Origin: Smallanthus sonchifolius
Lineage: Eukaryota > Streptophyta > Magnoliopsida > Asterales > Asteraceae
DNA: 64,000 nt
NCBI GenBank assembly: GCA_023525975.1
Contig: CM042038.1
Coordinates: forward strand, 4,403,272-4,467,271
Reading direction: 5' to 3'
Shown: piece after piece, positions 10,105 to 21,573 of the stretch
Layout: every line of letters starts with the position of its first letter
Position numbering within the stretch: the stretch's first letter is position 1
Notes under the pieces: generated by a model
Told to the model about the DNA's origin: nothing
Databases searched by the model: none
What the model saw: the letters and a program-made list of their open reading frames with translations, nothing else
Translations under genes and position numbers: made by a program

Positions 10105-10201
10105 GGGGAGACCTCCCCAAGCCCGGTTCGCGACTGACCCGGCCCGACTTCGGCCCGCTTGAACTCGTTAACTTTATTTCTCGACATTTTGGGATGTTAC
10201 A

Positions 10202-11976
10202 CAATGTCGAGAGAGTTCGTGAAAAAATGACACATTTCGTCATTCAAGAAGGGTTGCCTTTTGATCACTTTGATAACCCGCGCTTGACGATGATGATACA
10301 AGAGACGCTTCAACCGAGCTACACCAATGTAAGTCGTTATACATTGAGAAGAGATTGTTTAAAAATGTGGAAAAGAGCTAAAAAAGAATTAATCTTAGGT
10401 TTTGAAAATTTAAATACCGGCATTAACTTAACCACGGACGTTTGGTCCGCTCCACATGGTTTACCCGAATCATTCCTTTGCGTTACCGCACATTGGGTTC
10501 AACCCGAGTCGTGGCAATTGATGAAGCGTACGATTGCGTTTGATTATTTTGGATATCCACATACCGGCGAAAACTTATTTTATATTTTAGACTCGGTAAT
10601 TCAAACTTATAAAATTCAACCAAAAATATTTTCAATATCTTTTTATAACGCTTCAAATAACACAAACGCGGTGAAAAAATTAAAAATAAAATATGAACCG
10701 CGTTGTAACAGTGTTTTCTTTCATAGTAGATGCGTTGCACACATCATTAACTTGGTTGTGCAAGACGGTCTAAACGTCCAAGAAATAAGAGACGTGAAAA
10801 GAAAATTTTAAAGTAATGTTACGAGAAGTTTTTAGCACAAGCAAAAAAAGATATATGAACTATAGAAACTTGTGCCAACAAACGGATTCCATCTCTTTAG
10901 GTCCGAATTAGGACGTAGCTACTAGATGGAACTCGACATTGAAAATGTTTGAATCGGCCTTAAGGGAAAGAGTTACTTTAAAACATTTTCATGATAAACT
11001 TGTCCAAAACAAACGTTGTTCCAAAAAAATTGATAATATAAGTTGGGATACGATCGAGAAACTAACTAATTTGATTGAGGATTTTAAAAATGTAACTATA
11101 TGTTTATCGGGAGTTTATTATCCCACGTCTTCGCTAGTACTTCAACAATTATATTTAATATATAATGAATTAAAAGAGTTTGAATATCACGACCCTATTT
11201 TTGCAACAATGGTAATACCTATGAAAGATAAATTTAAAAAATATTTTTCGAAAATGCCGACCGTCGTTACATTAATTGAAACATTAATTGAATCAATATC
11301 GGACGATTTAAATATGCACGAGAAAGACCCAAATTTTGAATCAAAGGCAATAAGGGATTTCAATTCGGCTTTTAATAATATGTTTGATTATTATTTACAC
11401 AAATATGGTGGAAGTGGTGATCCATCAAATATACGTGAATCAATGGCTTCGGGTTCAAGTTCTAGTAGTTCAAGGAACCCGATGTTAAATTTATTTAATA
11501 ATTTAAGAAACGAAAATACTAAACGAGCTCGTGGAAGCACACCAAGTAGCGAGCTTGTGAGATATCAAGCTACCGATTTTATTTCAACTCTAAGATTCGA
11601 AGAGTTTGAAAACTTTGATATCTTGAGTTGGTGGCAAGGAAGGGAAACCCAATATCCCGTTCTAGCCGCAATGGCCCGTGACCTACTAACCGTCCAAGCT
11701 TCAACGGTAGCTTCGGAATCTACTTTTTCTCTTAGTGGCAGGGTTTTGTCTATTCGAAAAACGAGGCTTACACCGGAATCTATGGAGATGTGTATTTGAT
11801 TGAAGGACCATTTGGATGCCGCCGAACGTGCACAACATGTTGCAAAACTAGAAGGCGAGCTTGACATTGAACAAGAAATACACCAGTTCGAAGTAGAACA
11901 AGGGGCGGCGATTCCACTTTCGGACGAAGAACAAGCTTATGATAAAGCCCAACGTATCTCAGGCGAAAAAGATTGA
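10202..11976 (+). pseudogene. hAT-1 transposase, central and C-terminal part (decayed)
   Basis: The frame resumes after the LTR with VERVREKMTHF. It shows the hAT catalytic region (LTTDVWSAPHG with the first Asp; SFYNASNNTN where hAT-2 has SFDNASNNTN, so the second Asp is lost) and the C-terminal dimerisation region (WWQGRETQYPVLAAMARDLLTVQ, ASESTFSLSGR). Breaks: a frameshift near 10800, TAG at about 10909 where hAT-2 has TGG, loss of about 14 codons near 11275 relative to hAT-2, and TGA at 11797-11799. Coding resemblance runs to the stop near 11976. An open frame that seems to begin at 10083 inside the LTR is only a chance fusion with this gene. Confidence 0.85.
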
Positions 11977-12386
11977 AAACCGAAGTTACGAATACTAAGA
12001 CGAGTAGACGACGAATAACGAGTCACAATAAATAATATATATATTTTGTGATTCCATTATGTTTTTTATAATTTTTTTGTACGAACTACTGTTAAATCAC
12101 TTAAAAAATATATAAAAAATAAATAAAATATGTATTTTATAGTGTATCTTTGTTAATTTGTTTTATTTAAAAAAAAAAAATCCGGTGGAACCGGTTTTTT
12201 TTGTCCGGTCCGGTTCCTAATATCCGGTCCGGTCCGGTCCCAATAGGTTGCAACTATCCATGCCCAAAACCGGATCCGATCCGGAACCGGTTCCAACGTG
12301 TCCGGTCGTTGACCAGCGTTGACGGATACGGTCCAGATCCGAACCGGATCCGGATCCGAAAAAAAAAAACGATTTGTGCACCTCTA
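11977..12386 (+). other. hAT-1 3' untranslated and subterminal region
   Basis: AT-rich 3' flank followed at 12180-12360 by dense TCCGGTCCGG, AACCGG and GGATCCGG motifs up to the terminal inverted repeat. No other coding is visible. Confidence 0.7.
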
Positions 12387-12486
12387 TTCACTCCTCTAAA
12401 CAGTCAATTATTCAATTAAGTAGTAGTTGATAAAAAAAAGGAAAGAAAAATCGTTAAGAAGATACCAAGTATAATAAATTAATAGA

Positions 12487-13167
12487 GAGTAATATGTTAT
12501 TTTCGTCCCTGTGATTTAGTCGCATTTGCTAACTTTATTCAAAAAGTTTATTTTTCTCCGGTGTATCTATGTGGTATTATGGTCTACAAAACTTAATTCA
12601 TATTTTAACGTTAAATGAACGATATTTAGGTCTTTTTATGTATTTATTTATTTTATCAATATTCTAAGCCTTTAACTATACCCCCATCCCCTTAAACCAT
12701 GTTTTAGTTGGGTTGGTAACTGGGGCAAACACGATCGTAATTCAAGAAGGAGAGTCAAACTTTGTGAAATCGGGATTCAGTTACGATCGACTTTGAAGGG
12801 TTGTTGACTGGGGCAAATACGATCGTAATTCAATAAGATTGATTTTAATTAAAAAAAAATGATAGCCACAAGGTCGATCGTAATTCAAGAAGATGATGAC
12901 TACATGGACGAACGTAATATGGTAAGTAGGGTTAATACGGTTTAAAGGGATGGGAGGAATAATTAAGGGTTTAAAATATTGATAAAGTAAAGAAATATAT
13001 GCAAAGATCTAAATACCTCTCATTTAACGTTAAAATATGAATGAAGTTAACTGATTTAATGAAAATGATAAGTTTTGTAAACTACGAGAATACAAAGAAG
13101 AAAAATAATATTTTTAGATGAAAGTGACAAGTGACTAAATCTCAGGGAGAAAAATAACGGTTTACTC
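12487..13167. mobile_element. Decayed Mutator-like non-autonomous element
   Basis: GAGTAATATGTTATTTTCGTCCCTG at the left (first 20 bases shown as GAGTAATATGTTATTTTCGT) is an imperfect inverted copy of the right end, whose reverse complement begins GAGTAAACCGTTATTTTTCT. The ends also resemble those of the intact element at 36759-37430. No matching 9-bp target duplication is left. Internally GATCGTAATTCAAGAAG recurs about four times in 12730-12920. No open frame of note. Confidence 0.6.
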
Positions 13168-13718
13168 TTTTAATTTTATTTTTACGTATTAATGAAGTCT
13201 GTTTGTCATAACAAACCAAAATATCATTACATTTTCATATTTTAGTTGAAAACTTGAAGTTGTGGTTTATTTTCTTGACAAACTTTTTCTGCCGGAAAAC
13301 TTGAAGTTACGAACATGCTACTGTACAAGGTAGTAAGGTACTACATAGTACATACTATATAGCAATTTGGAGGTTTCAGTTTTGGTGACAAAAGGTCAAA
13401 ACGGCCCATTTTGAGTATGTGGAGTTAGAGTTGGGCAAAAAAAACCGGTTTGGAATAGTTAAACCGGTTTCGACCCGAAACCCGACCCGAATACGAACCG
13501 GTTTAAGTGGAACCGGTATGAACCGGCGGTTATGAACCGGTTTAATAGGCAAATATATAAAACCAGTTTTTTGTGAACCGGTTTGTCAAACCGGTTTAAA
13601 CCGGTTTAACGGTAACTTTCAAAATATAACCGTTGGGATAACGGCTATATGGCCGTTTTTTGACTGTTAGACCCGTTTTTGACCGTTTTTTTTCACCCAT
13701 TTTAACACCCAAACACAT

Positions 13719-13726
13719 TATAAATA
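13719..13726 (+). promoter_or_regulatory. TATA box of hAT-2
   Basis: TATAAATA followed by GGTAGTGGGTG, about 120 bp before the ATG and at the same relative place as in hAT-1 and the deletion derivative. Confidence 0.65.
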
Positions 13727-13842
13727 GGTAGTGGGTGTTTTGGTTAAATCACACTTCTCAAACCCGCTCTCTACACTCTCGTTTATAAAAAAACGCTCGA
13801 AAACGCTCAAAAAATGCTCAAAAAAACTCTCAAAAAAACGCT

Positions 13843-15897
13843 ATGGCAGAATCAAGTTTTGGTGTTTCCTCTAACGAAGTTAGCGTTGTGAAAATCATAC
13901 CAACAACGAGGAACCCCGCAATTTGGTCAAACTACGATCTATGTGAGTTGTCTAACGGGTTGGAATGTGCTCGTTGCAAAAATTGTGGTGGCTTTTTTAA
14001 AAAGGAATCAAATTCTACTCTAAAAACTCATCTGGAAAAATCGTGTCCGAGTTTGAAGAATATTCCGGGTGAGGGTCAAGCATCTATGACAAGCGAGGGT
14101 GGAATTTAGAACTTCGATCCAAATATTGTTCGAGATAGAATGGCGAAATTAGTTATTCATAGAGGTTTGGCATTCAACCACTTCGACAACCCGCTCGTGA
14201 CGAGGATGATTTAAGAAGCCTTTCAACCACGTTATCATCAAGTAAGTCGTAGTACTCTTAGACGTGATTGTCTAAAAATGTGGAAAAAAGCAAAAAAAGA
14301 ATTAATTTTAGGTTTTGAAAAATTGGAAACCGGTGTGAACTTAACCACCGACGTTTGGTCGGCTCCACATGGTATTCCCGACTCATATATTTGCGTTACC
14401 GCTCATTGGGTTGATCCCAATACGTGGCAAATGATGAAACGTACAATCGCGTTTGAGATGTTTGAATATCCGCACACGGGTCAAAATTTATTTCACATTT
14501 TAGATGGTGTGATAACCGAATTTAAATTACAAAATAAATTATTTTCAATATCTTTTGATAATGCCTCAAATAATACAAATGCGGTTAAAAAATTAATATT
14601 AAAATATAATCCGATTTGCAACGGCGTTTTTTTCCATAGTCGATGTATTGCACACATCATCAACTTAGCCGTGCAAGACGGGCTTGCGGTTGAACCCGTT
14701 ATTAAATTAAGTAATGCATTTCGAGTCATGCTTAAAGACGTTTTTAGTAGTAGAAAAAAAAGATACCATGAATATATTAGATTATGTAACGATACGGGTT
14801 TGATTTGCTTAGGTCCCAATTGGGACCTCCCAACAAGATGGAATTCAACTTATAAAATGTTTCATAGTGCTATACGTCAAAAAGATACTTTATCAATTTT
14901 TCATGATATGCTTTCCTCAAAACCGCGTCGTAAAATTCAAAGTTTTCCGTCTACGAGTTGGGACATTCTTGAAAATATAACCGAATTGCTCGAAGTTTTC
15001 AAAACCGCCACTACTTTTTTATCCGGGGTTTATTACCCCACAAGTCCCTTGGCTCTTAAACAAATATTTCTAATGTGTAACAAATTAGCCGAACTTGAAA
15101 ATAAAAATACTCTTTTTACGAGAATGATAAAACCGATGAAAGAAAAATTTGTTAAATATTTTAAAGAAATGCCTCCGGTTATAACTTGTGCCGCCGCATT
15201 AAACCCTACAATTAATGTTTACGGTGTTGAAACCTTGATTGATAAAATAACTTACGATTTGGATTTGAATACCGAAGATATTCATTTTTCAACCGTAACA
15301 AAAACTTATTTTAACAAATGTTTGCAAGATTTGTTTGATATTTATTTAAATAAATATAGTACAACACAAACCCCACATGATACGATGGACGCAGGCGCAT
15401 TAAGTAGTAGCTCGAGGAATGTGAACTTAAATTTGTATAACGAAATGAGAAATGAATTTACTAAACGGGCTAGAGGGTCCACCCCGAGTAGCGAACTCGG
15501 AAGGTATACGGGAACAAACTTTTTATCATTTATGAGTCCGGATGTTTTTGAGGACTTTGATATTTTGGCTTGGTGGAAAGGAAACGAATCTACTTTTCCG
15601 GTCCTTTCCACCATGGCCCGTGATTTACTAACCGTTCAAGCTTCCACGGTAGCTTCGGAATCCGTTTTTTCTCTTAGTGGCAGGGTTTTATCTATTCGAA
15701 GAACTAGACTCACCCCCGCGGCAATGGAAATGTGCATTTGCTTGAAAGACCATTTGGATGCGGTAGATAGGAGACAAGATAGGAGTTCGCTTGAAGACGA
15801 AATTGAAGTTGAAGAATTCATACACGAATCTGAGGTCAACCAAGGATTGGCGAGCCCACTTACAAATGAAGAACTCGCCGAAGATGATAGACTATGA
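13843..15897 (+). pseudogene. hAT-2 transposase (BED finger, RNase H-like core, dimerisation domain) with two nonsense codons
   Basis: From the ATG at 13843 one frame of 685 codons continues to TGA at 15895, broken only by TAG at 14107-14109 and TAA at 14212-14214. Domains: BED zinc finger (CARCKNCGG and H-x-C pair, residues about 30-65), RNase H-like catalytic core with Asp in TTDVWSAPHG and Asp in SFDNASNNTN, and the hAT C-terminal region (WWKGNESTFPVLSTMARDLL, with the likely catalytic Glu downstream of it near ASTVASES). The final 539 codons are open. The enzyme would cut at the element ends, presumably binding the AACCGG repeats. The two stops probably abolish function, unless a protein starting at 14278 without the BED finger is made. 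Confidence 0.9.
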
Positions 15898-16275
15898 GGA
15901 TCCACTAGTAACTCCGAGAATGACGTCTAAAATTAAACAAAAAAAGAAAAATATATATTTTTCTTTTTGTCGAATTGTAATGTTTTGTGATTTCCGAACT
16001 CCTACGGTATGAATAAACGTTGAACTTTATGTTTTTATTTGTTAAATATTTAAACAAATGTTTTTTTTATTAATAAAACCGGTTCACCAAGCCGAACCGG
16101 TCCAGAACCGAACTGAACCGGTTCAACAGGTTCGGGATTCTTCATGTGGAAAACCGGTTTATACCCGAACCGGTTTAGTCAAAACCGGTTTCACTTTTGG
16201 TCAACTCAAACCGGTCCGGGCCGGTTTGAAACCGGTTCGGGCCAAAAACCCGGTTTGTGCACCTCTATGTGGAGT

Positions 16276-17895
16276 TAGTCCAAATTGATTTGTTCTTTTG
16301 CTTAGTCTAAACTCAATAGCCCAGAACATAACAAAAAAAACACATTTGAGAAGCCCAAATAGCAGCCCATTAAAAGGGCCCAGTAAGTAACACACCAACC
16401 CGTTTAAACTAGATTACAGAATAACCGAATCTTAATAGGGTCGGTATTAGGTTGGATTCCATTTACAAAAAAAACCCGATTAACCTGACCCGAACAAACC
16501 AATTACAAAACTCAATGAACCCTTTCCAAACGGAAAAAAAAACTGTACTAAAAGATAAACTTACTCTTTAAACTTTTTGTCCATTTATTAAATTTTACTA
16601 TACAAAGCAGAAAAACTAATGATATTTTTAATTTCTAAAATTATGAGTAATGGTAGATATGAATAAAATAGTTTTAATAATCTGATAAATTTAGTAATTT
16701 TTTAAAAGTACTTGGATGGAATCCTTGTACATTATTCCTTTTTTTTCTGTCTATTTAATGGTAAATGCTTTTTAAGTATGTTTAGATTATGAATAATGCT
16801 TTTTAATACATATAAATATATCAGATGTATTTGAGTTGATTAATTAAAACACGTCAATTTCAACACCGTTGTCACCTCCTAACTTGTTATTCATTTAGTC
16901 TTGGTTAGTTGGTTGATAACTATATTTAGTAAATGATTTGACACGAAACAAAAACAAGGACGATTACATTTAGTATGTTTTGAGAGAAAATTCTTACTAT
17001 CATCACGCAATTCAAAACGTACAAAGAATAACTTTTATAAAGATGATTACATTTTTAGCATGTTCAACTAAAAACTCAAAGCTTAAAATGGATTTAATAA
17101 AACTTTAGCTAAATTAACATTTGATTGAAATGATTAGACGATTTAATAGAGAATTGAAAATAAAATAGAATCAAAATTCCTAAAAGACCAAAAAGTTGAT
17201 TTCAAAGCCTTAAACAAAAAGTTTATTGGGCCAAACCACCTTAATGTGATGTATGACAAAACGTTGATAAGACCTTTTCATGGACCACTAACAAGTAACA
17301 AGTTTTACATTTTTTTACGACGAATCAAAACTTCTCCATTTTTAACGCTATTATTTTTCCATGAACTTGTTGACTTTTTCATGGACCACTGACAAGTAAC
17401 AAGTTTTAGTTTTCCATGAACTAAAACAACCGTTATATATACCTCCAAATTTCAACGGACCGAAAAATTAAAAAAAAGCTGTTTAATATATATTATGATC
17501 TAAAAATATATGTGATAATCTACCAAGCTAAGGTCGTTTCTACAGTACAAGCAACTTAAACAATCGTCTTAGGCTACCAAATTTTAGTTTTTAATATATA
17601 AAATATTTTAAATACATAGATATTCCAACATATTCTTTGTAAAAGAACACACATGCCTTATAACAACAATTTTGCCTTGGTTGTTGATAACTGATTTACA
17701 ACCAGAAGTAGGTCGCATTGAGTACTAAAGAATCCAGGAACAACAGCAAGAGGAGACTATGATGACGATGAAGAACAACATTACAGAGCTCACATTCCAT
17801 ATACGAATTTGATGATAACACTTAAAGCTGCTGACGATTTGATGAATCATTTAAACCCAACTTAATAGATTTTTATAACATAAATTAGGGTCAGG
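16276..17895. other. AT-rich region without recognised gene
   Basis: 16410-16545 (ACCCGATTAACCTGACCCGAAC) resembles the right part of the small hAT at 40169-40814 and is probably a fragment of a related element. 17271-17310 and 17371-17409 share a direct repeat including CATGGACCACTAACAAGTAA. Nothing else is supported. Confidence 0.5.
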
Positions 17896-18758
17896 TAGAG
17901 GTGCACAAAAAAACCGTTTTTTTTTACCGGCAAACCGGTTCGGGTTAGGCTAAAACCGCCGGTTTGAAACCGGTTTGAAGCATTCTGGAGGTGATCGGGT
18001 TGGGGACCGGTTTGTGTGAACCGGTTCGATAAAGCGGTTTTTGAACCGGTTTGGACCGGGCTTCAAAAAATAGCCGTTAGAAAACGGCTATATAGCTGTT
18101 AGGGTCGATTTTAGCCGTTTTTTTGGCCCCATTTGCACTCTTAAAACACTATAAATAGGTGGGGGTGTTTAGGTTGATCACACATCTCTTTACATTCTCT
18201 AATCTCTAAAACCGCTCAAAACGCTCTCTAAATTCTCTCTAAACTCTAAAAAAAAAGCATGACAAGTTTTGGTGTTGATGGTTGATCTTGGAATTTCCGA
18301 ACCAGTCACCGATGAAGAACTAGCCGAAGATGCAAGGCTACGAAGCTCCAGTTCCGAAGACAACGCACAAGAATAATCAATCAATATTCCAAAAAATAAA
18401 AATATATATTGTCATTTGTAATGTTTTAGAATTTTATAATTTTATCTTGTCATGTTTTTTAATTTCCGAACTTTCCAAATATTAATAAACGTCGAACTTT
18501 ATGTTTTATATTTGTTATATTTTTTTTGATTTTATATTAAAAATATAAAATTTATTTGAATTTTTTTTTTAATAAAAACTGGTTTAAACCGGTTTGTAAC
18601 CAACCCTAACCGGTTTGACCAGTTAGACATTTTCCACCTCCGAAATCGGTTTAACCCGAACCGGTTTAGGGCCAAACCGGTTTTGACTTTTCGTTAACCA
18701 AACCGGTTCGGTTCGGGTTGAACCGGTTTGGGTTAAAAAACCGATTTGTACACCTCTA
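17896..18758 (+). mobile_element. Non-autonomous hAT, internal-deletion derivative
   Basis: This 863-bp element has TIR TAGAGGTGCACAAA, right end TTTGTACACCTCTA and a perfect 8-bp target duplication GGGTCAGG (17888-17895, 18759-18766). It keeps the TATA box (18150-18157), the transposase ATG region at 18259 (ATGACAAGTTTTGGTGTT, like hAT-2) and the transposase C-terminus ending EELAEDARLR...TAA at 18376. Everything between is deleted. Its 3' end matches 1-327 better than hAT-1 or hAT-2, so its parent is of that subfamily. It lacks an enzyme and must have moved in trans. Confidence 0.95.
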
Positions 18759-18766
18759 GGGTCAGG

Positions 18767-20468
18767 TCCCAAATATGTTACATTTGTCAACTAAAAATTT
18801 GAAACCAACAACTTTTTAAACTTCGACCCTAAATTTTTTTAAACTTCGACCCTAAATATATATGATTAAAGCCAAATAACAAGGACTATTTGTGTAATTA
18901 AGTCTATGAAGTTATCAAATATCATAGAATTAAACTATAAATAATAAATTTGGACTAAATTTTTTAAGATAATTCCTACATCAAATTGTCACTAATAAAA
19001 TGCAACAATTTTATCGTCGTAAAATTATTTTAGGATGATGATATAAAGGATAATTTAATTACAACATCTCCAATAATGTCCTTCACGAACCAACATCACA
19101 TAAGAAAAATAAATAAATAAAATTCATCCTTTAGTCCTTGATAGATATGTCGTCGACATCCGCAATCACGAGCGTATGCTTCAAAATCCGTAACCAGGTG
19201 TACAAAATAACTGCCATGAGGTATTTTTATCTCATATTAGGGTTGGTGGCCCAATGGTAGAGAAAATTTTCTATCAAAACACCAAGATTTGAGAAAGTCA
19301 TATGTTAAATTCTCATTAATAACACAAATCAAGAAATTTGCCTTAAAAAATGTACTTTTCCGCCCACGAAGTCCAATGTCCCAATTCACAAATGCCGTTA
19401 AAACCAAATCAGTGTTTCTAAAACCGGTAACCGGTCGCCTTAATTGTCGATGGGGTGGGATAGATAAGATAAAAAATAATTAAAAAAAAGAATAGAAAAA
19501 ACAGAGAATATGTAACTACTTTATGTTCATTAAATACAAAGACTTAATTAAAAAAATGAAGTCTAAAAAATGAAGTCTAAAATAAAAAATGATGTGGAGT
19601 TGTAATTTTCATAAAATACAAAGAATTAATTAAAAAATAAAGTCTAAAATAAATAAGTAAAGGGGCATTTGAAAAAAAAAAATAAAAAATTGGAATCTGA
19701 TTCAACCATTAGGTCCGATTCAAATGGCATAATGAGGCTTAAACCGACGGTTATGTACCTGGTTCTTGGTCCAACCAATTCGTCTATAACGAATGTAACA
19801 ACATTGATCAAAAGTGATATACTATTCGGTGAATATAAGCATTCCAAAACCATGTATATATCCATTGACAATTCGATGAAGATTTTTTCTCCCAACGTTT
19901 TGAACATTTTGATACCAAGGCTAATGTAATGCGTCATGCATACGTGTGATATCATCATGCGTATTAAATATACTACGAATGGATTTCCATCGCATGTCCT
20001 TGCTTTGACCAACAGAAGTAATGGAACGTGAATAGCAGTTGATGCAACCACAAATACAAGAAATAACCGACAAAGTCTATAACTTTATAAGTAAAAAAAT
20101 ATTTAAATATGTCAGTGTTGTCTTAATTATGATAGAGGACCGAAAACTTGAATAATCGAGTCGTACGTGACGTGAACCTGTGAAAATTTAAGAAAAAAAA
20201 ATAAAATATTTGACATAAAAAACTAACTGTTATATAAACCTTTTAGTTGTTTAATTTTTATTTTAGTTTGTTGATTTTTTTTCTTCAACACGTAGACACA
20301 AATTCGGTTCAGGTGGGGTGGTTTAATTTTTATTTTAGTTTGTTGTATTTACGCAAACTCAAAAAAAAAAAAAAATAAGCACGCCACAATGTTGTATTTG
20401 GAAAAATTATTTTAAAAGTTATAACGGAAAAAGTAATGATAATAATAGTTTCGATGAGTTGTACCTTG
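18767..20468. other. AT-rich region without recognised gene
   Basis: An open stretch at 19669-19929 has no recognised homologue and starts in a poly-A run, so I do not call a gene. 19243-19330 (GGTGGCCCAATGGTAGAG...) looks like a tRNA-derived A-box head of a decayed SINE. The rest is low-complexity A/T sequence. Confidence 0.45.
19243..19480 (+). mobile_element. Possible decayed SINE
   Basis: TGGCCCAATGGTAGAG resembles an RNA polymerase III A box as in tRNA-derived SINEs. The expected B box is decayed to TCATATGTTAAATTCTC. Target duplication not found. Confidence 0.3.
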
Positions 20469-20476
20469 TGCATGGA

Positions 20477-21565
20477 CAGTGGCGAAGCTTGAAGACAAGC
20501 CCAGGGGGGGTCGAGGCGGAGTACTAAATTTTTTTCGGGTCGGCAATACGGTTCAGGTCGGGTCAAACAATATAAACTTTAAATATCTAACAAACTACCG
20601 TTTTTACACATAAAAAAACTAGATATTTTTTAATTAACAATTAAACAAACATGAAAGACTTAAAAGAGAAAGGGTGTGTACATGGAAAAAGAATTACAGT
20701 TGAGCTCGACGACGTTTAAGATCTTTGAATTCATCGATTATGGATTCCGAATCAAACTTTTCAACAATTTCTTTGTGACGTTTACTCTATTGTTCATCAT
20801 CTATTATTTTGAAATAAGAACCTATAGTTTTCATCTTTCCCATACCTAATAAATAATAATTTCATGATCATCAATACACCAAATGCCCAAAAATACCAAT
20901 TTTTTCTTTAATTAAGCTTCTAAGCATCTTTCCCAATTTTACCATTATAAACCCTAATTTAGAATTATTGAACAATAATCACCCTAAACGATACAATTAA
21001 GGTTTAAAACATTAGTAATACACAATTTCACCATTCTAAACCCTAGTTTTCGCAACCTACATTCAATACAGGAACAAACTATGAGAAAAAAATATTACCT
21101 TTCAAGATTGTCGGTCTAGCCTCTAGTGCTCTTCTTCGTCAGTTCGTCAGCTCCTCGTCTCGTTCGCTCGTTGTCCGGTGTAACTGCTGACCTGCGCCCC
21201 TGTTCAGTGTTCACTGTTGCAGCCCTTCACCCTTCACGGCTGCTTCAGCACCCTTCACGAAACGAAAGATAGACACAATTGGGCAATGGCCAAATCCAAT
21301 TAGACTAATTGAATTAGTCTTTTTTTTTAATGAAAGGTCAGGTCAAAGCCAAAAAGGCTTAAGGCCTTCACGCGGATGCCTTTTCTTTTTCAAAACAAGT
21401 TTTAAAACTTAAAAAAAAAACCCTTAAACTTTGGCAAAAATATCATGAGGGGCCGGAACTTAATACCTATAAAATTTTCTCCCGAATACGTATATATTTA
21501 TACTTCTGAGCGAAAAATTTGGAGGGGCCGGGGCCCCCTCTGGCTCCAACTAACTTGCGCCCCTG
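20477..21565. mobile_element. Non-autonomous hAT of Tip100-like type
   Basis: CAGTGGCGAAGCTTG at the left is an imperfect inverted copy of the right end (reverse complement CAGGGGCGCAAGTTAG). The flanking 8-bp sequences TGCATGGA (20469-20476) and AGCATGGA (21566-21573) match at 7 of 8 positions, fitting a hAT target duplication. CAG-GGGCG ends are typical of the Tip100 branch. The 1089-bp interior has no transposase frame that I can recognise. Confidence 0.75.
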
Positions 21566-21573
21566 AGCATGGA

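Larger units (their letters stand above)
1048..10201 (-). mobile_element. Full-length Ty3/gypsy retrotransposon (Tekay/Del-like chromovirus), gypsy-1
   Basis: Two 2100-bp LTRs (1048-3147, 8102-10201) flank gag and pol on the minus strand, with the 5' LTR on the right. The LTRs begin and end TGTAA...TTACA and the element is bordered by the perfect 5-bp duplication CAATG (1043-1047, 10202-10206). A tRNA-Met primer site and a polypurine tract are in place. By eye I count about 15 differences between the LTRs (about 0.7 percent). The element lies inside the hAT-1 transposase gene. Lineage is inferred from the RT/integrase sequence and a chromodomain-like C-terminus; a clade tree was not possible. 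Confidence 0.95.
8102..10201 (-). repeat. gypsy-1 5' LTR
   Basis: This 2100-bp repeat matches 1048-3147. Reading on the minus strand it starts TGTAACATCCC at 10201 and ends at 8102, next to the primer binding site. It is bordered by TSD CAATG at 10202-10206. Confidence 0.95.
330..12386 (+). mobile_element. hAT transposon copy 1 (hAT-1), split by a Ty3/gypsy insertion
   Basis: The 5' terminus TAGAGGTGCTCAAA at 330 pairs with the 3' terminus TTTGTGCACCTCTA ending at 12386. Without the retrotransposon at 1048-10201 and one copy of its 5-bp TSD it is about 2.9 kb, like hAT-2 (2842 bp). Both subterminal regions are packed with AACCGG and TCCGG motifs. The 8-bp flanks CCACTACC and TTCACTCC match poorly, so the target duplication has decayed or the flank is rearranged. 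Transposase coding is recognisable on both sides of the retrotransposon but has several breaks. Cut-and-paste hAT activity is no longer possible from this copy. Confidence 0.85.
13426..16267 (+). mobile_element. hAT transposon copy 2 (hAT-2), nearly complete
   Basis: This 2842-bp element has termini TAGAGTTGGGCAAA and TTTGTGCACCTCTA and a perfect 8-bp target duplication TGTGGAGT (13418-13425, 16268-16275). The 8-bp duplication is diagnostic of hAT. About 180 bp at each end are full of AACCGGTTT/AAACCGG. It encodes one transposase with only two nonsense codons. It is the best-preserved copy of the hAT group here. Confidence 0.95.

Noticed and set aside
10083..10811. 242-codon frame that appears to start inside the gypsy-1 LTR
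   Set aside because: The first part is LTR sequence read by chance into the hAT-1 transposase at 10202. It is a junction artefact.
19644..20051. 135-codon minus-strand frame and 86-codon plus-strand frame
   Set aside because: No recognised motif and the frames run into homopolymer A; could be a decayed gene piece but cannot be supported.
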